Under the pieces are notes generated by a model, which was given only the letters and a program-made list of their open reading frames with translations, had not been told where the DNA came from and searched no databases. Positions 40,135 through 49,327 of a stretch of DNA of 64,000 nucleotides are shown here, piece by piece. The stretch is from Vibrio sp. CB1-14 (lineage in GTDB: Bacteria > Pseudomonadota > Gammaproteobacteria > Enterobacterales > Vibrionaceae): NCBI RefSeq assembly GCF_040412085.2, contig NZ_CP115920.1, forward strand, positions 248,001-312,000, given 5' to 3'. The position numbers and the translations under genes were made by a program. The stretch's first letter is position 1. Each line of letters opens with the position of its first letter.

Positions 40135-40470
40135 GATCACCTCTCTACCACCTATCGTACTCAAAATCAGACCAAGCACATGATGTTGATCGCAATGGTG
40201 ATCGACAGTCGTTTCCCTTGCCGATCATCGATCCGGATTTTGTTGCCACTGCCTGTGGATAAGTCTGTGACAAAATTATTTGCCAACTGTCAGAAAGCAG
40301 CGACAAATGGGGCGTTTCGAGGCTTTTGGCCTTGGGGATACCTTTTGCCTTACCCACAGTTAGATCAAGATCATACCCAGATATAGTGGATCAAAAGATC
40401 CAAAACCACTTTATCAACGCAATCCACAGGGTTACTCACAGCTGGCGAAAATATAGACTGGGGTGGATAA
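40135..40470. other. GATC-rich DnaA-box cluster between rpoH and glpE
   Basis: The 567-bp rpoH-glpE gap holds no convincing gene. Nine GATC sites occur from 40135 to 40400 (starts 40135, 40188, 40200, 40223, 40230, 40363, 40369, 40389, 40397), against about one expected. One perfect DnaA box TGTGGATAA (40254-40262, minus orientation) is joined by one-mismatch copies TTACCCACA (40350-40358), TTACTCACA (40432-40440) and GGTGGATAA (40462-40470). Such a mix is typical of replication origins and DnaA-binding control loci. A hairpin AGCACT/AGTGCT lies at 40495-40510. Function is inference. Confidence 0.5.
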
Positions 40471-40605
40471 CCCTAAAAGGTGTCGGTACTTTGTTAGCAC
40501 TGAATAGTGCTATTATCGAAGCTAATAAAATTATGAAAAAAACGCATGGAATACGCTTAACTTTGATGTGGCGCCATGTGTGATGAAAGTAAAGGATTAG
40601 ACTCT

Positions 40606-40932
40606 ATGGAGCAGTTTCAACACATCGATGTGCAAGCGGCACATCAGTTACTACAAGACCACGAAGACGCGAGGCTGGTGGACATTCGTGATATCCAAAG
40701 TTTCTCGGTTGCACACGCAACCAGTGCTTACCATCTCACCAATGACAGCATCGTCGATTTCATGCAGCAAGTTGAGTTTGATGCACCCGTGTTAGTGATG
40801 TGCTATCACGGTATTAGCAGCCAAGGTGCTGCTCAGTATTTGCTGAACCAAGGCTTTGAGCAGGTATATAGCGTGGATGGCGGCTTTGAAGCCTGGCACC
40901 GCGCCGCACTGCCGACAGAAAGTCACAGTTAA
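40606..40932 (+). CDS. glpE: Thiosulfate sulfurtransferase GlpE
   Basis: The 108-residue single-domain rhodanese equals the E. coli length when started at ATG 40606 ([10 protein letters not shown]) after AAAGGATT; the frame extends ten codons upstream without homology. The active-site Cys66 lies in [13 protein letters not shown], and [10 protein letters not shown] is the usual first motif. It transfers sulfane sulfur in the cytoplasm. glpG follows 11 bp later, the conserved glpEG pair; glpR is absent. Confidence 0.94.
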   Translation: MEQFQHIDVQAAHQLLQDHEDARLVDIRDIQSFSVAHATSAYHLTNDSIVDFMQQVEFDAPVLVMCYHGISSQGAAQYLLNQGFEQVYSVDGGFEAWHRAALPTESHS

Positions 40933-40943
40933 CGAGGATAAAC

Positions 40944-41774
40944 ATGGTTAGACTTATCACCCTTCAGAACCCGAGAATGGGGCAGGCGTTTATTGACTAT
41001 ATGGCGTCAAGGCGCATAGATGTGCAGATGATGCCTGAGGGTGAGGGTCAATTTGCCTTGTGGTTGATGAACAGTGAAGACCAGCTTGAAGCCGAAGTAG
41101 AGCTCAAGCAATTTCTCGACAATCCATTTGACGCTAAGTATCAAGCGTCATCATGGGACATGGCCGAAACGAGACACAACTCATTTCGCTATCAAACACC
41201 CAGCTTTATGTCGATGATTAAAGCCAAAGCAGGCGTGGTGACACTGACCATCATGGTGATCTGCTCGGTTATCTTTATCCTGCAACAGCTTGGACTAGGC
41301 AATGCGATTTTTGCAGCGCTGCATTTCTCTGCGTTTGATGGTCAGCAATGGCAAATCTGGCGCTGGTTCAGTCATGCGCTGCTGCACTTCTCGGCGATGC
41401 ACATCATCTTCAACCTGTTGTGGTGGTGGCAGCTTGGCGGTGATATCGAGCAGCGTCTTGGTACGAAGAAGTTGTTAGAAATCTTTTTGTTGTCGGCGGC
41501 CGTCTCCGGCACAGGTCAATATTGGGTTGAGGGCGCCAACTTTGGTGGCTTGTCGGGTGTGGTGTATGCGTTAGTCGGCTATTTATGGATGCTAACCATT
41601 AAACGCCCAGACCTTGGACTCGAGATCCAAAAACCTATCGTCGGCTTTATGTTGGTATGGCTGGTGCTCGGTTTTGTGCAGCCATTTATGGCGATCGCCA
41701 ATATGGCGCATCTGTCAGGACTGGCAGCGGGCGTGTTGCTTGGACTGATGGATAGCCGACGCCTCAAACGATAA
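40944..41774 (+). CDS. glpG: Rhomboid intramembrane protease GlpG
   Basis: The 276-residue protein (same as E. coli) has a cytosolic N-terminal domain and six membrane helices. The catalytic dyad is Ser204 in FGGLSGVVYAL and His256 in NMAHLSGLAAG; the HALLHFSAMHIIFN motif with its conserved His and Asn is in helix 2. It cleaves transmembrane segments in the inner membrane. It is co-transcribed with glpE and convergent with a FliL-like gene. Confidence 0.97.
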   Translation: MVRLITLQNPRMGQAFIDYMASRRIDVQMMPEGEGQFALWLMNSEDQLEAEVELKQFLDNPFDAKYQASSWDMAETRHNSFRYQTPSFMSMIKAKAGVVTLTIMVICSVIFILQQLGLGNAIFAALHFSAFDGQQWQIWRWFSHALLHFSAMHIIFNLLWWWQLGGDIEQRLGTKKLLEIFLLSAAVSGTGQYWVEGANFGGLSGVVYALVGYLWMLTIKRPDLGLEIQKPIVGFMLVWLVLGFVQPFMAIANMAHLSGLAAGVLLGLMDSRRLKR

Positions 41775-41790
41775 ATGAAGCATCAAATTA

Positions 41791-41818
41791 CACGCTCAGC
41801 ACATCGCGCTGAGCGTTT
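41791..41818. terminator. Hairpin between glpG and fliL-like gene
   Basis: ACGCTCAGC / GCTGAGCGT with a loop of about six bases; short T run on the plus side only, so a moderate terminator for glpG that also covers the 3' end of the converging gene. Confidence 0.6.
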
Positions 41819-42224
41819 ATTGATAGAGGTATTTGGTGAAAAGCAGGTCGGCAATGACTGCTTTGCCCGTTTCTGCCAGTAGTAGGTTGTTGAGATTGCT
41901 CACTAGCGCTTGGCGAATTTCTTCTCTTCCTGCCAACGACTTAATCACATCGGCATTTTGTTTGCCAAACAGTTCGACTACCGCGTCGCGAATCAGTGGC
42001 TGGTGATGTTCTATCACTGCTAAGTCATTGACATCGGCCACCATGACATCGATACGCACTTGAACATAGCCTAGGCGCTTACCTTTGGTGTAAAAGTTGG
42101 TGGTCAGTTCTGGTTCTAGGGTGAAATAGGCGAGGCGAGGCGCTGACTCTTGGGATGCCAGTGCAGGCATCGCTGCAGTCAAGCCCATGATGAGGAAAAA
42201 CTGGGTCAGGTAACGTTTACGCAT
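41817..42224 (-). CDS. FliL-family protein, periplasmic or anchored
   Basis: The 135-residue reading from ATG 42224 (MRKRYLTQFFLIMGL, with GAGAG upstream) starts with a signal peptide or anchor ending near ALA, followed by a FliL-type domain: YFTLEPELTTNFYTKGKRLGYVQVRIDVMV and IKSLAGREEIRQALVSNLNNLL. FliL proteins bind the flagellar motor/stator. This copy lies far from flagellar genes, in the conserved Vibrio glpG-(fliL)-ubiC slot, so its exact job is unclear. Confidence 0.82.
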   Translation of the reverse strand: MRKRYLTQFFLIMGLTAAMPALASQESAPRLAYFTLEPELTTNFYTKGKRLGYVQVRIDVMVADVNDLAVIEHHQPLIRDAVVELFGKQNADVIKSLAGREEIRQALVSNLNNLLLAETGKAVIADLLFTKYLYQ

Positions 42225-42384
42225 ATTTCTCTCTTTCAAACTCGATTTAGCCGATATTCCATGAGTCTAATTTTGTTACAATGACGTAATATCGTTGGAG
42301 TGAACGTGCTCTAACGATGGTACAATACGCCATCGAGATGAACAATGATTGTACGCGCTTAGCGCGTGTTATTGAATAGCAAAA

Positions 42385-42927
42385 ATGAATGATTCCGCTG
42401 TCGACTATCTGAAAATATTACGCCAAGCTCAATGGCAATCCCCCGACGAGTTTCCCTCTCTCAATCACCATGCGTTGCAATGGCTGACGGAGCAGGGATC
42501 GCTTTCTCACAAATTGGCTACGCATTGTGACCATTTTTCTGTCGAGATAGTACGCAGTGAGGCCAGCCCATCACAGGACATGTTGCAAGATGAAGTCGAG
42601 CTCCTTGACCATGAGGCATGCTGGCTACGCGAAGTGGTGCTCTGTGGTGATGATACCCCTTGGGTCATCGGCCGGACTCTCATGTCACTAGAGTCGATGG
42701 ATCGCAGCCAATATGACATTTCCCAGCAAGGCACTGTGCCAATTGGGGTCACGGTGTTTTCTAGCGCAGACACTAAGCGTGATGCGCTGCAAGTAGCAAG
42801 AATTGCGACGTCAAATGGCGAGCTGTTTGCTCGTCGCTCAAGATTGTGGGTGAAGGGACACCCTATTTTGGTTGCTGAGCTGTTTCTGCCCAAGGCGCCA
42901 ATTTACCAACAGGAGAGTGGTCAATGA
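42385..42927 (+). CDS. ubiC: Chorismate lyase UbiC
   Basis: The 180-residue enzyme removes pyruvate from chorismate to give 4-hydroxybenzoate, the first committed step of ubiquinone synthesis. The typical [21 protein letters not shown] (~residues 93-113), the catalytic Glu near the C-terminus (LVAELFLP) and overall length fit UbiC (E. coli 165). Its stop overlaps the ubiA ATG (ATGA), so product and next enzyme are coupled. Confidence 0.93.
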   Translation: MNDSAVDYLKILRQAQWQSPDEFPSLNHHALQWLTEQGSLSHKLATHCDHFSVEIVRSEASPSQDMLQDEVELLDHEACWLREVVLCGDDTPWVIGRTLMSLESMDRSQYDISQQGTVPIGVTVFSSADTKRDALQVARIATSNGELFARRSRLWVKGHPILVAELFLPKAPIYQQESGQ

Positions 42928-43796
42928 CCTCAGCTATGACCTCAACTAAGGCGAAAGCCTACTGGCAATTAATGCGCATGAATAAGCCGATAGGCTCGCT
43001 GCTGCTGTTGTGGCCAACATTGTGGGCACTGGTGATTGCCGCCGAAGGCATGCCGGATTTGTTAGTACTGGTGGTGTTTACTCTTGGGGTGGTCATGATG
43101 CGCAGCGCGGGTTGTGTGATCAATGACTTTGCGGATCGAAAGGTCGATGGCCATGTTGAGCGCACCAAAGGCAGACCATTGCCTTCTGGCATGGTTTCAT
43201 CAAAAGAAGCTTTGGGTCTGTTTCTGTTTTTGGCATTGGCCTCTTTTGTATTAGTGCTGACTATGAACACGCTGACGATACAACTGTCGTTTGTGGGTGT
43301 CGCGCTCGCGTTTATTTACCCGTTTATGAAGCGCTATACCCATTTGCCACAACTGTTTTTAGGTTTGGCGTTTAGCTGGTCTATCCCTATGGCTTTTGCG
43401 GCGCAGGCTAACGCTCTGCCCCCGGTGGTGTGGTTCTTGTTCGTTATCAACGCGCTGTGGACGATCGCCTATGACACCCAATACGCGATGGTGGATAGAG
43501 AAGATGATCTAAAAATAGGCATCAAGTCGACAGCGATTTTGTTTGGTAAACGCGACAAGCTGATAATAGGTGTGTTGCAGCTTACAACGTTATTGATGTT
43601 GATGGGACTCGGCTATAGCTACCAGTTGGGCGCGAGCTTCTATTGGAGCCTTTTGGCAGTGAGTGCGCTGTTTGTGTATCAGCAGTGGCTTATTCGTCAT
43701 CGGGAGCGCCCACTTTGCTTCCAAGCCTTCCTCAATAACAACTATGTAGGTATGGCGGTGACGGTTGGCCTACTGAGCGCCTTCTTGCTTCAATAA
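42924..43796 (+). CDS. ubiA: 4-hydroxybenzoate polyprenyltransferase UbiA
   Basis: The 290-residue inner-membrane enzyme (same length as E. coli) attaches the octaprenyl tail to 4-hydroxybenzoate. It has eight to nine membrane helices and both Asp-rich motifs: [19 protein letters not shown] (~residues 67-85) and [13 protein letters not shown] (~183-195). It overlaps ubiC by 4 bp and is convergent with plsB across a strong terminator. The decarboxylase that acts next, UbiD, is elsewhere in this window. Confidence 0.96.
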   Translation: MTSAMTSTKAKAYWQLMRMNKPIGSLLLLWPTLWALVIAAEGMPDLLVLVVFTLGVVMMRSAGCVINDFADRKVDGHVERTKGRPLPSGMVSSKEALGLFLFLALASFVLVLTMNTLTIQLSFVGVALAFIYPFMKRYTHLPQLFLGLAFSWSIPMAFAAQANALPPVVWFLFVINALWTIAYDTQYAMVDREDDLKIGIKSTAILFGKRDKLIIGVLQLTTLLMLMGLGYSYQLGASFYWSLLAVSALFVYQQWLIRHRERPLCFQAFLNNNYVGMAVTVGLLSAFLLQ

Positions 43797-43838
43797 ACAG
43801 TGGCTTCAATGATTCAAAAGTAGAAAATACAGATAACA

Positions 43839-43875
43839 AAAGGGCGCGTTCATCGCAATGAACGCGCCCTTTTTA
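43839..43875. terminator. Bidirectional terminator between ubiA and plsB
   Basis: AAAAGGGCGCGTTCAT / ATGAACGCGCCCTTTT with loop CGCA: a 14-16 bp perfect stem with T runs on both strands. Confidence 0.92.
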
Positions 43876-43891
43876 ATTAGGGTTTAGCTTG

Positions 43892-46354
43892 TTAGGCACC
43901 TTCTGGCTCGTCGCTCGTTTCCTCTAGTAAAGGTTCGCTTTGATGTACGCTCTCTTGAATAGTGAGGCGCACTTCTGGATAAAGCAGACCGTACAGCAGG
44001 CTTGCTAGATTTTCGGTGGCGGCGATGTCGCAGTTGCCATCAATGTCTAGGTAGCCTTGCTCTTTTAGGGTGCTGAACAGCGCAGCAAACACGCCTTTAT
44101 CAAAGAACTCTGGTGCGTTAATGCTGTGTAGACGACCGAGACGCTGAGCGATGTCTTGGCTTTTCTGTTCAAGATCGCTCTTACCAAGTTCAGGGTAGCT
44201 GGCTAGAAGATTCAAAGAAATCGCATAGCGCTGCAAGGTTTCTGAAATGGTGCGACCGAGTAGCATCAGCGTTTGAGTGTTCGATTGGTTCATCGACACC
44301 ACACCTTGCTCTACGATCACCAGCTCTTGCCTGGTCAGTTCATTGACAATGCTATCGACCACCGATTCCAGTTCGCTCTCTTCAATACTTAAGAACAGCT
44401 CTTTTTTTAGGAACGGGTACAGTTTGCGAACATTGTACTGGATTTGCTCAAGCGATAGCTTGTGCTGACGAATCAGCATCTGCGCGATGAGTGACGGCAA
44501 TGCAAACAAGTGAATGATGTTGTTGCGATAGTAGGTCATCAAGATCGACTGGTGACGATCGAGCGAGATAATGTCGCCCAAGGTATCGGACTCAATCACA
44601 AACTTATCCAGTGACTCAGCGTGTGCAACCAACTCTTCCGCAGAGGCGTTGGGTAGCGTACATGTCTTAGAGTAAGGCACCTGTTTTAGCAGCGATAGGT
44701 AACAATCAATTTGATTAACCAAGCTATCACGAGATAAGGCACGTTGACGTGAGGCCAACAGCGCTGTAGCACAGAGTGTGAGGGCGTTAGCTGCCGCCGC
44801 GTCGTTGATGTTGGTCATCATTTTAGTCGCAAGGTCGTTTACTGCAGGAACCAGCCATTGAGGCTTGCTGGTGCCCATAGGGTCGATATCTTGCGTCCAG
44901 TTCGGCGCCGCTTCGTTTAAATATTGGTTGATTTGGATCGGCTCACCAAAGTTCACGTAGCCTTGACCGAAGTTACGCAATTTACGTAACGTTTTCAGTA
45001 TCTGACCGGCGTTCTCTTTTTCTTTTCGCTTACCGCGCAGCTCTTTTGCGTACGTGCTCACTTCCATTACGTGTTCATAGCCAATATAAACCGGTACTAA
45101 CGTCACAGGGCGGTTAAGTCCGCGTAGCATGGCTTGGATGGTCATCGCCAGCATGCCCGTCTTAGCTTGCAGTAAGCGACCAGTACGTGAGCGACCACCT
45201 TCGCTAAAGTACTCGACCGAGTAGCCTTTGGCGAATAGCTCAGCGAGATACTCACGGAAAATTGTTGAGTACAGTTTGTTGCCTTTGAAGCTACGACGAA
45301 TAAAGAACGCACCACCACGGCGGAAAATCGGACCCGCAGGGAAGAAGTTCAGGTTAATACCCGCAGCGATATGTGGTGGCACCATGCCTTCGTTGTATAG
45401 CACGTAAGACAGTAGCAGGTAATCCATATGGCTGCGGTGGCAAGGCACGTAGACAATTTCGTGGCCGTCTTGCGCTAGACGACGTACTGTCGAGGCATTG
45501 CTGACGTTGATGCCTTGATAGAGCTTATTCCAAAGCCAAGTGAGGACATGGTCACCACTCTTCACCAGTTTGTAGGAGAAGTCCGCGGCGATCTCATCCA
45601 TGATTTGCTGCGCTTCTTTGCGCGCTTTCTCTTCTGGAACGTTGTTGCTCTGCGCATGATCTTTAATGGCTTGCTCAATCACTTGCGAGTTCAACAGGCG
45701 GTGGAATAACACTTGGCGGTTAGGCAGGTTGGGACCTGATGCCGCTAATTTCTGGCGAGAGAAGTGGATACGAGCCACACGTGCCAGTTTATGGGCAATG
45801 GACTCATCTGTACCGTGTGAGTCAGCCATATAGCGCAGCGAGACCACTGGGCTAAAGCGCACCATACAGTCGCGTCCTGAGGCCAACACGGCCTGAGTTT
45901 TCTGTAGGCCGTTCATTGGCTGCAAATAAGGTTTTGGCGTCTCTTCTTTGCCTGGCTTGCGCCCCCACAGTACGGTGGTTGGGATCACTTGCACGTCGAG
46001 CGTTGGGTCTTTCTCGTGCTCTTTGAGTAAGTCTGAGAACAGAGCAATAGACTCACTTGGGACATGTTGGTCGCTGTTAATCAAGGTTGGCCTTGATGCA
46101 ATGAACACAAAGCGATTACGTTCTTCGCCATTAAGCACGATCGGCTCAAGTGGGTCTGGCAGCCCTACAGCAATGGCTTGCTTTTGTAGAGTGAGCAGAT
46201 CAACGTTAGAGCTGAAGGGCAGTGCATATACCACAGGCTTCGAGATATCGATGTTGTGGTCTTCGATGGGGTTAGATGGAATCGCCGTCCCTTTTACTAG
46301 CACCGACATGGGCAGTTTTATAAAGGAACGGAACAGTGATTGTCCTGAAGACAT
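43892..46354 (-). CDS. plsB: Glycerol-3-phosphate acyltransferase PlsB
   Basis: The 820-residue inner-membrane enzyme (E. coli 807) acylates sn-glycerol-3-phosphate at position 1, the first step of phospholipid synthesis. The HX4D catalytic motif is [13 protein letters not shown] (~residue 307), followed by [18 protein letters not shown] and [19 protein letters not shown], the acyltransferase blocks II-III. The N-terminus [21 protein letters not shown] aligns with E. coli PlsB and supports the start. It is divergent from lexA, as in E. coli. Confidence 0.96.
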   Translation of the reverse strand: MSSGQSLFRSFIKLPMSVLVKGTAIPSNPIEDHNIDISKPVVYALPFSSNVDLLTLQKQAIAVGLPDPLEPIVLNGEERNRFVFIASRPTLINSDQHVPSESIALFSDLLKEHEKDPTLDVQVIPTTVLWGRKPGKEETPKPYLQPMNGLQKTQAVLASGRDCMVRFSPVVSLRYMADSHGTDESIAHKLARVARIHFSRQKLAASGPNLPNRQVLFHRLLNSQVIEQAIKDHAQSNNVPEEKARKEAQQIMDEIAADFSYKLVKSGDHVLTWLWNKLYQGINVSNASTVRRLAQDGHEIVYVPCHRSHMDYLLLSYVLYNEGMVPPHIAAGINLNFFPAGPIFRRGGAFFIRRSFKGNKLYSTIFREYLAELFAKGYSVEYFSEGGRSRTGRLLQAKTGMLAMTIQAMLRGLNRPVTLVPVYIGYEHVMEVSTYAKELRGKRKEKENAGQILKTLRKLRNFGQGYVNFGEPIQINQYLNEAAPNWTQDIDPMGTSKPQWLVPAVNDLATKMMTNINDAAAANALTLCATALLASRQRALSRDSLVNQIDCYLSLLKQVPYSKTCTLPNASAEELVAHAESLDKFVIESDTLGDIISLDRHQSILMTYYRNNIIHLFALPSLIAQMLIRQHKLSLEQIQYNVRKLYPFLKKELFLSIEESELESVVDSIVNELTRQELVIVEQGVVSMNQSNTQTLMLLGRTISETLQRYAISLNLLASYPELGKSDLEQKSQDIAQRLGRLHSINAPEFFDKGVFAALFSTLKEQGYLDIDGNCDIAATENLASLLYGLLYPEVRLTIQESVHQSEPLLEETSDEPEGA

Positions 46355-46577
46355 AAAGGTTCACAGCCTCAATTTGTTCAAAGAAACAATGCCGAGGGGT
46401 AAGCATGGTATTACCATGTTACAGATAAATCCTAGACATTAAATTTAACGCGCGCCAAGCATACCAGAAACTGGTCTTACCTTTTATTAAAAAAAGCACC
46501 TAGCCGTTGATTTAAGAATCACCACACCACTGTGATTAGTTATGGTGCCAACTTGCTAAAAAAACAACCAATTATCG

Positions 46578-46630
46578 TTGCAATTAGCTAATTACTGGAT
46601 ATACTCACAGTTAACTGTATAAACAGACAG
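46578..46630 (+). promoter_or_regulatory. lexA promoter with two SOS boxes
   Basis: The -35 TTGCAA (46578-46583), 16-bp spacer and -10 TATACT (46600-46605). Two LexA boxes of the form CTGN-N8-ACAG: CTGGATATACTCACAG (46595-46610), overlapping the -10, and CTGTATAAACAGACAG (46615-46630). The tandem arrangement with a 4-bp gap mirrors E. coli lexA and indicates autorepression. Confidence 0.9.
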
Positions 46631-46637
46631 GTGATGT

Positions 46638-47261
46638 ATGAAGCCGCTAACGCCCCGACAACAGCAGGTTTTTGATCTAATCAAAACCAAAATAGACGAT
46701 GTAGGTATGCCACCTACGCGCGCCGAAATCGCCAAGGAACTTGGGTTCCGTTCAGCGAATGCGGCCGAAGAACACCTAAAAGCCCTCGCTCGTAAAAAAG
46801 CGATCGAAATTATCCCTGGCGCCTCGCGCGGGATCCGGATTTTGCTTGAGCAAGAACCAGCGAACGAAGATCCAGGTTTGCCTCTTATTGGTCAAGTTGC
46901 AGCGGGTGAGCCGATTTTGGCTCAAGAGCACGTTGAAGCGCACTATCAAGTCGACCCAGGCATGTTTAAGCCTCAAGCTGACTTTTTACTTCGCGTTAAC
47001 GGCGAGAGTATGAAAGACATCGGCATCATGGATGGCGATTTACTCGCGGTGCACAAAACGCAAGACGTTCGTGATGGACAAGTCGTTGTAGCGCGCGTAG
47101 ATGAAGACGTAACCGTGAAGCGTTTAGAGCGCAAAGGGGCAACCGTGTTGCTGCATGCTGAAAATGAAGAGTTTTCGCCGATTGAAGTGGATCTGACTGC
47201 ACAACATCTTGCGATTGAAGGTATTGCAGTGGGCATTATTCGCAACACAGATTGGATGTAA
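46638..47261 (+). CDS. lexA: SOS repressor LexA
   Basis: The 207-residue repressor has an N-terminal winged helix ([15 protein letters not shown]; recognition part [22 protein letters not shown]), the autocleavage site Ala89-Gly90 in QVAAGEP, and the Ser124/Lys161 dyad ([20 protein letters not shown]). RecA filaments stimulate self-cleavage, releasing the SOS regulon. Two SOS boxes precede it. It is divergent from plsB. Confidence 0.97.
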   Translation: MKPLTPRQQQVFDLIKTKIDDVGMPPTRAEIAKELGFRSANAAEEHLKALARKKAIEIIPGASRGIRILLEQEPANEDPGLPLIGQVAAGEPILAQEHVEAHYQVDPGMFKPQADFLLRVNGESMKDIGIMDGDLLAVHKTQDVRDGQVVVARVDEDVTVKRLERKGATVLLHAENEEFSPIEVDLTAQHLAIEGIAVGIIRNTDWM

Positions 47262-47421
47262 TGTCTCGTGGCGGTGCGGTCATCCTTGGTCGTCCGCCGA
47301 TTTTCCACGATTAAATTGACTAAATTGTAGAAAAAATACCCATCTCTACTCCCCACAGTGCTCACTTTCTGGTATGTTTCGCACCCTTGTATTGATCAGG
47401 GTATCGCGAAGGAGAGGAATT

Positions 47422-48060
47422 GTGGAAGCTTGCCCACTGTGTTCGGGACAATCCGTCCACCATTATCATAGTGACAAAAAGCGTGATTACTTGCAGTGCA
47501 CGCGTTGTGAACTGGTGTTTGTGCCAAGAGAACAGCGTCTCGATGCGGTGAGTGAAAAGGCGCACTATGACCTCCATAATAACGATCCCCAAGACCAAGG
47601 ATACCGTCGCTTTTTGTCTCGATTGGCAGATCCAATTTTGCAGCGAATTGCACCCGGTTCAAAAGGACTAGACTTTGGATGTGGTCCTGGTCCAACTCTG
47701 TCACTGATGCTCACAGAGCAAGGCCATGACATGGCACTGTACGATCTGTACTATTATCCGGATAAATCTGTACTCGATACTAGTTACGATGTGGTTACCG
47801 CGACAGAGGTGATCGAGCACTTGTATGAGCCAAACCAGGTTTGGCAACAATGGTTATCGCTCATTAAGCCTGGAGGATGGTTAGGCTTAATGACAAAACT
47901 GGTCATAGATGTAGACGCATTTGATAAATGGCACTACAAAAATGACCAGACACATGTTGTTTTCTTTAGTCGAGCCACGTTCTTGTACCTCGCAGAGCGA
48001 GACGGGCTAGACATAGAATTCATTGGTAATGATGTCATTTTACTGAGGAAGCTTACGTAA
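47422..48060 (+). CDS. Class I SAM methyltransferase with N-terminal zinc-ribbon-like motif
   Basis: The 212-residue protein starts at GTG 47422, 5 bases behind AAGGAGAGG; the longer upstream frame lacks a ribosome binding site. Residues 3-6 (CPLC) and CTRCELVF (~25-32) form a two-CxxC zinc knuckle. The methyltransferase part has LDFGCGPGPTLSL (~80-92), an EVIEHL motif (~127) and LIKPGGWLGLMT. Such zinc-knuckle methyltransferases modify various small molecules or proteins; the substrate is not recognisable. Its stop overlaps yihI (TAATG), forming the unit methyltransferase-yihI-DUF2489. Confidence 0.82.
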   Translation: MEACPLCSGQSVHHYHSDKKRDYLQCTRCELVFVPREQRLDAVSEKAHYDLHNNDPQDQGYRRFLSRLADPILQRIAPGSKGLDFGCGPGPTLSLMLTEQGHDMALYDLYYYPDKSVLDTSYDVVTATEVIEHLYEPNQVWQQWLSLIKPGGWLGLMTKLVIDVDAFDKWHYKNDQTHVVFFSRATFLYLAERDGLDIEFIGNDVILLRKLT

Positions 48061-48617
48061 TGAGTCGTAAGAAAAAATCAAGAAAACCGGGTTCTAACCC
48101 TGAGCCGGTAGTTGCGGTTACGCGTAACCGTTCACAAGCGGACGTAGACGGTCGTCTTCGTAAGCGTTTGAAAAAGCGTAAGGGTCAGAAGTCGGGCAGT
48201 CGCCACTCTGAAGGTCAAGAAGTGAAGCAGGGCACAGGTTCTGCCAAACTGGATCCGCGTCTTGGTAGCAAGAAAAAGATCCCACTGATTGTTGAGCCGA
48301 ACAAGAAACCAACTAAAGTTGAGCGTCGTCTTTCTGCTGAGCAAGAGCTAGAGATGCTAGAGAATGATGCACAACTGAACGTGTTGCTGGATCGCATCGA
48401 AAGTGGTGAGAACCTAGGTGCAGGCCTACAGAAATATGTTGATGAGAAGCTGGATCGCATTGAGAGGCTGATGAACCAACTGGGTCTGATGGAACCTGAG
48501 TACGACGAAGAAGAAATGTTCGAAGAGCCAGTGTCTGCACCAAACAAGAAAGCGAGCAGCGATGACGAGCTTCTGTCTCAGTTCGAAGATGTCGATATGG
48601 ATCAGTTCAAAGGATAG
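48060..48617 (+). CDS. yihI: Der GTPase-activating protein YihI
   Basis: The 185-residue protein has a very basic N-terminus (MSRKKKSRKPG ... RKRLKKRKGQKSG), a central DPRLGSKKKIPLIVEP and a helical LSAEQELEMLENDAQLNVLLDRIE segment, then an acidic tail, matching YihI (E. coli 169). YihI stimulates the GTPase Der in 50S ribosome assembly. It overlaps the upstream methyltransferase gene by 1 bp, and the DUF2489 gene follows after 15 bp. In enterics yihI is next to hemN, as here. Confidence 0.93.
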   Translation: MSRKKKSRKPGSNPEPVVAVTRNRSQADVDGRLRKRLKKRKGQKSGSRHSEGQEVKQGTGSAKLDPRLGSKKKIPLIVEPNKKPTKVERRLSAEQELEMLENDAQLNVLLDRIESGENLGAGLQKYVDEKLDRIERLMNQLGLMEPEYDEEEMFEEPVSAPNKKASSDDELLSQFEDVDMDQFKG

Positions 48618-48632
48618 CGAGAGGTAAAGTAG

Positions 48633-49127
48633 ATGAATACCGTTACTCTGTTAGCCATTGTTGGCACGCTCATTATTGTGGGTTTGGCAGGTTATGCTGG
48701 GTATTTGCTACTGCAACTTAAAAAGCAAAAGGAGTTGCAACAGCAGCATCGTGATCTGGCGATTAAAAAGCGTAATGCCAACATTTTTGAAAGTGTTGAT
48801 ACCATTTGCTTAGCTACGATCCAAGGTCAGTGCGATTTATCCGAAGCGGCGATTCGCCTCTATAACATCATGGACTACGTTCAAGGTGAAGAGCGTGTCG
48901 ACTTCGATAAGGACTTTCCTGCGACCGCTGAGCTTTATCATGTCGTCAAAGACATGCCCCGCGGTGAAGCGAGGCAAGCAATGGAAAAACAGCAGCGTAT
49001 GCGTGATAATTTATCTAGGCAAAAAGCTGAAGCACGCCTCAATGACAGTATCATTGAAGAGATGAAACTGCTGCAACGCACTGTAAAGCCGCTTAACGAT
49101 CAAATTGATATTAAGCTGGTGGGTTAG
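48633..49127 (+). CDS. DUF2489 membrane-anchored protein
   Basis: The 164-residue protein has one N-terminal membrane helix (~residues 5-27), a basic coiled-coil linker (LKKQKELQQQHRDLAIKKR) and a helical cytosolic domain with CLATIQGQCDLSEAAIRLYNIMDY (~57-80), the DUF2489 signature. Function unknown. It is third in the methyltransferase-yihI-DUF2489 unit and precedes hemN by 200 bp. Confidence 0.85.
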   Translation: MNTVTLLAIVGTLIIVGLAGYAGYLLLQLKKQKELQQQHRDLAIKKRNANIFESVDTICLATIQGQCDLSEAAIRLYNIMDYVQGEERVDFDKDFPATAELYHVVKDMPRGEARQAMEKQQRMRDNLSRQKAEARLNDSIIEEMKLLQRTVKPLNDQIDIKLVG

Positions 49128-49222
49128 GGGCGTTTACCTAGCGAAGGGCGAGTGATCGCCCTAGCAAATTTGGCGATTGCTCGCCATAAACCATAGCGAT
49201 TGAAACGCCCACAGTCGCTATG
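49128..49222 (+). promoter_or_regulatory. Structured leader/spacer ahead of hemN with possible pseudoknot
   Basis: Three perfect hairpins follow the DUF2489 stop: GGGCGA/TCGCCC (49146-49161), TGGCGA/TCGCCA (49171-49186) and CATAGCGA/TCGCTATG (49192-49222; 10 bp with one wobble). The loop of the third contains AAACGCCC (49203-49210), the exact complement of GGGCGTTT at 49128-49135. So either an outer stem enclosing hairpins 1-2 or a pseudoknot can form. No T run follows; a leader regulator, 3'-end element or chance repeat remain possible. Confidence 0.35.
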
Positions 49223-49327
49223 TTGTTTACTAGTGTGGCAAAATAGCGCCTTATCTAAAGCGTCACTGGCTCAACGTTGGGTTCGAAGGCGCAGGGTGAC
49301 AGCACCGTGTTTATTGGAAGTATGACC

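Noticed and set aside
40180..40583. Two overlapping plus-strand ORFs (68 and 85 codons) between rpoH and glpE
   Set aside because: Both start without ribosome binding sites, overlap in different frames and lack protein-like patterns; the GATC/DnaA-box content explains this tract better.
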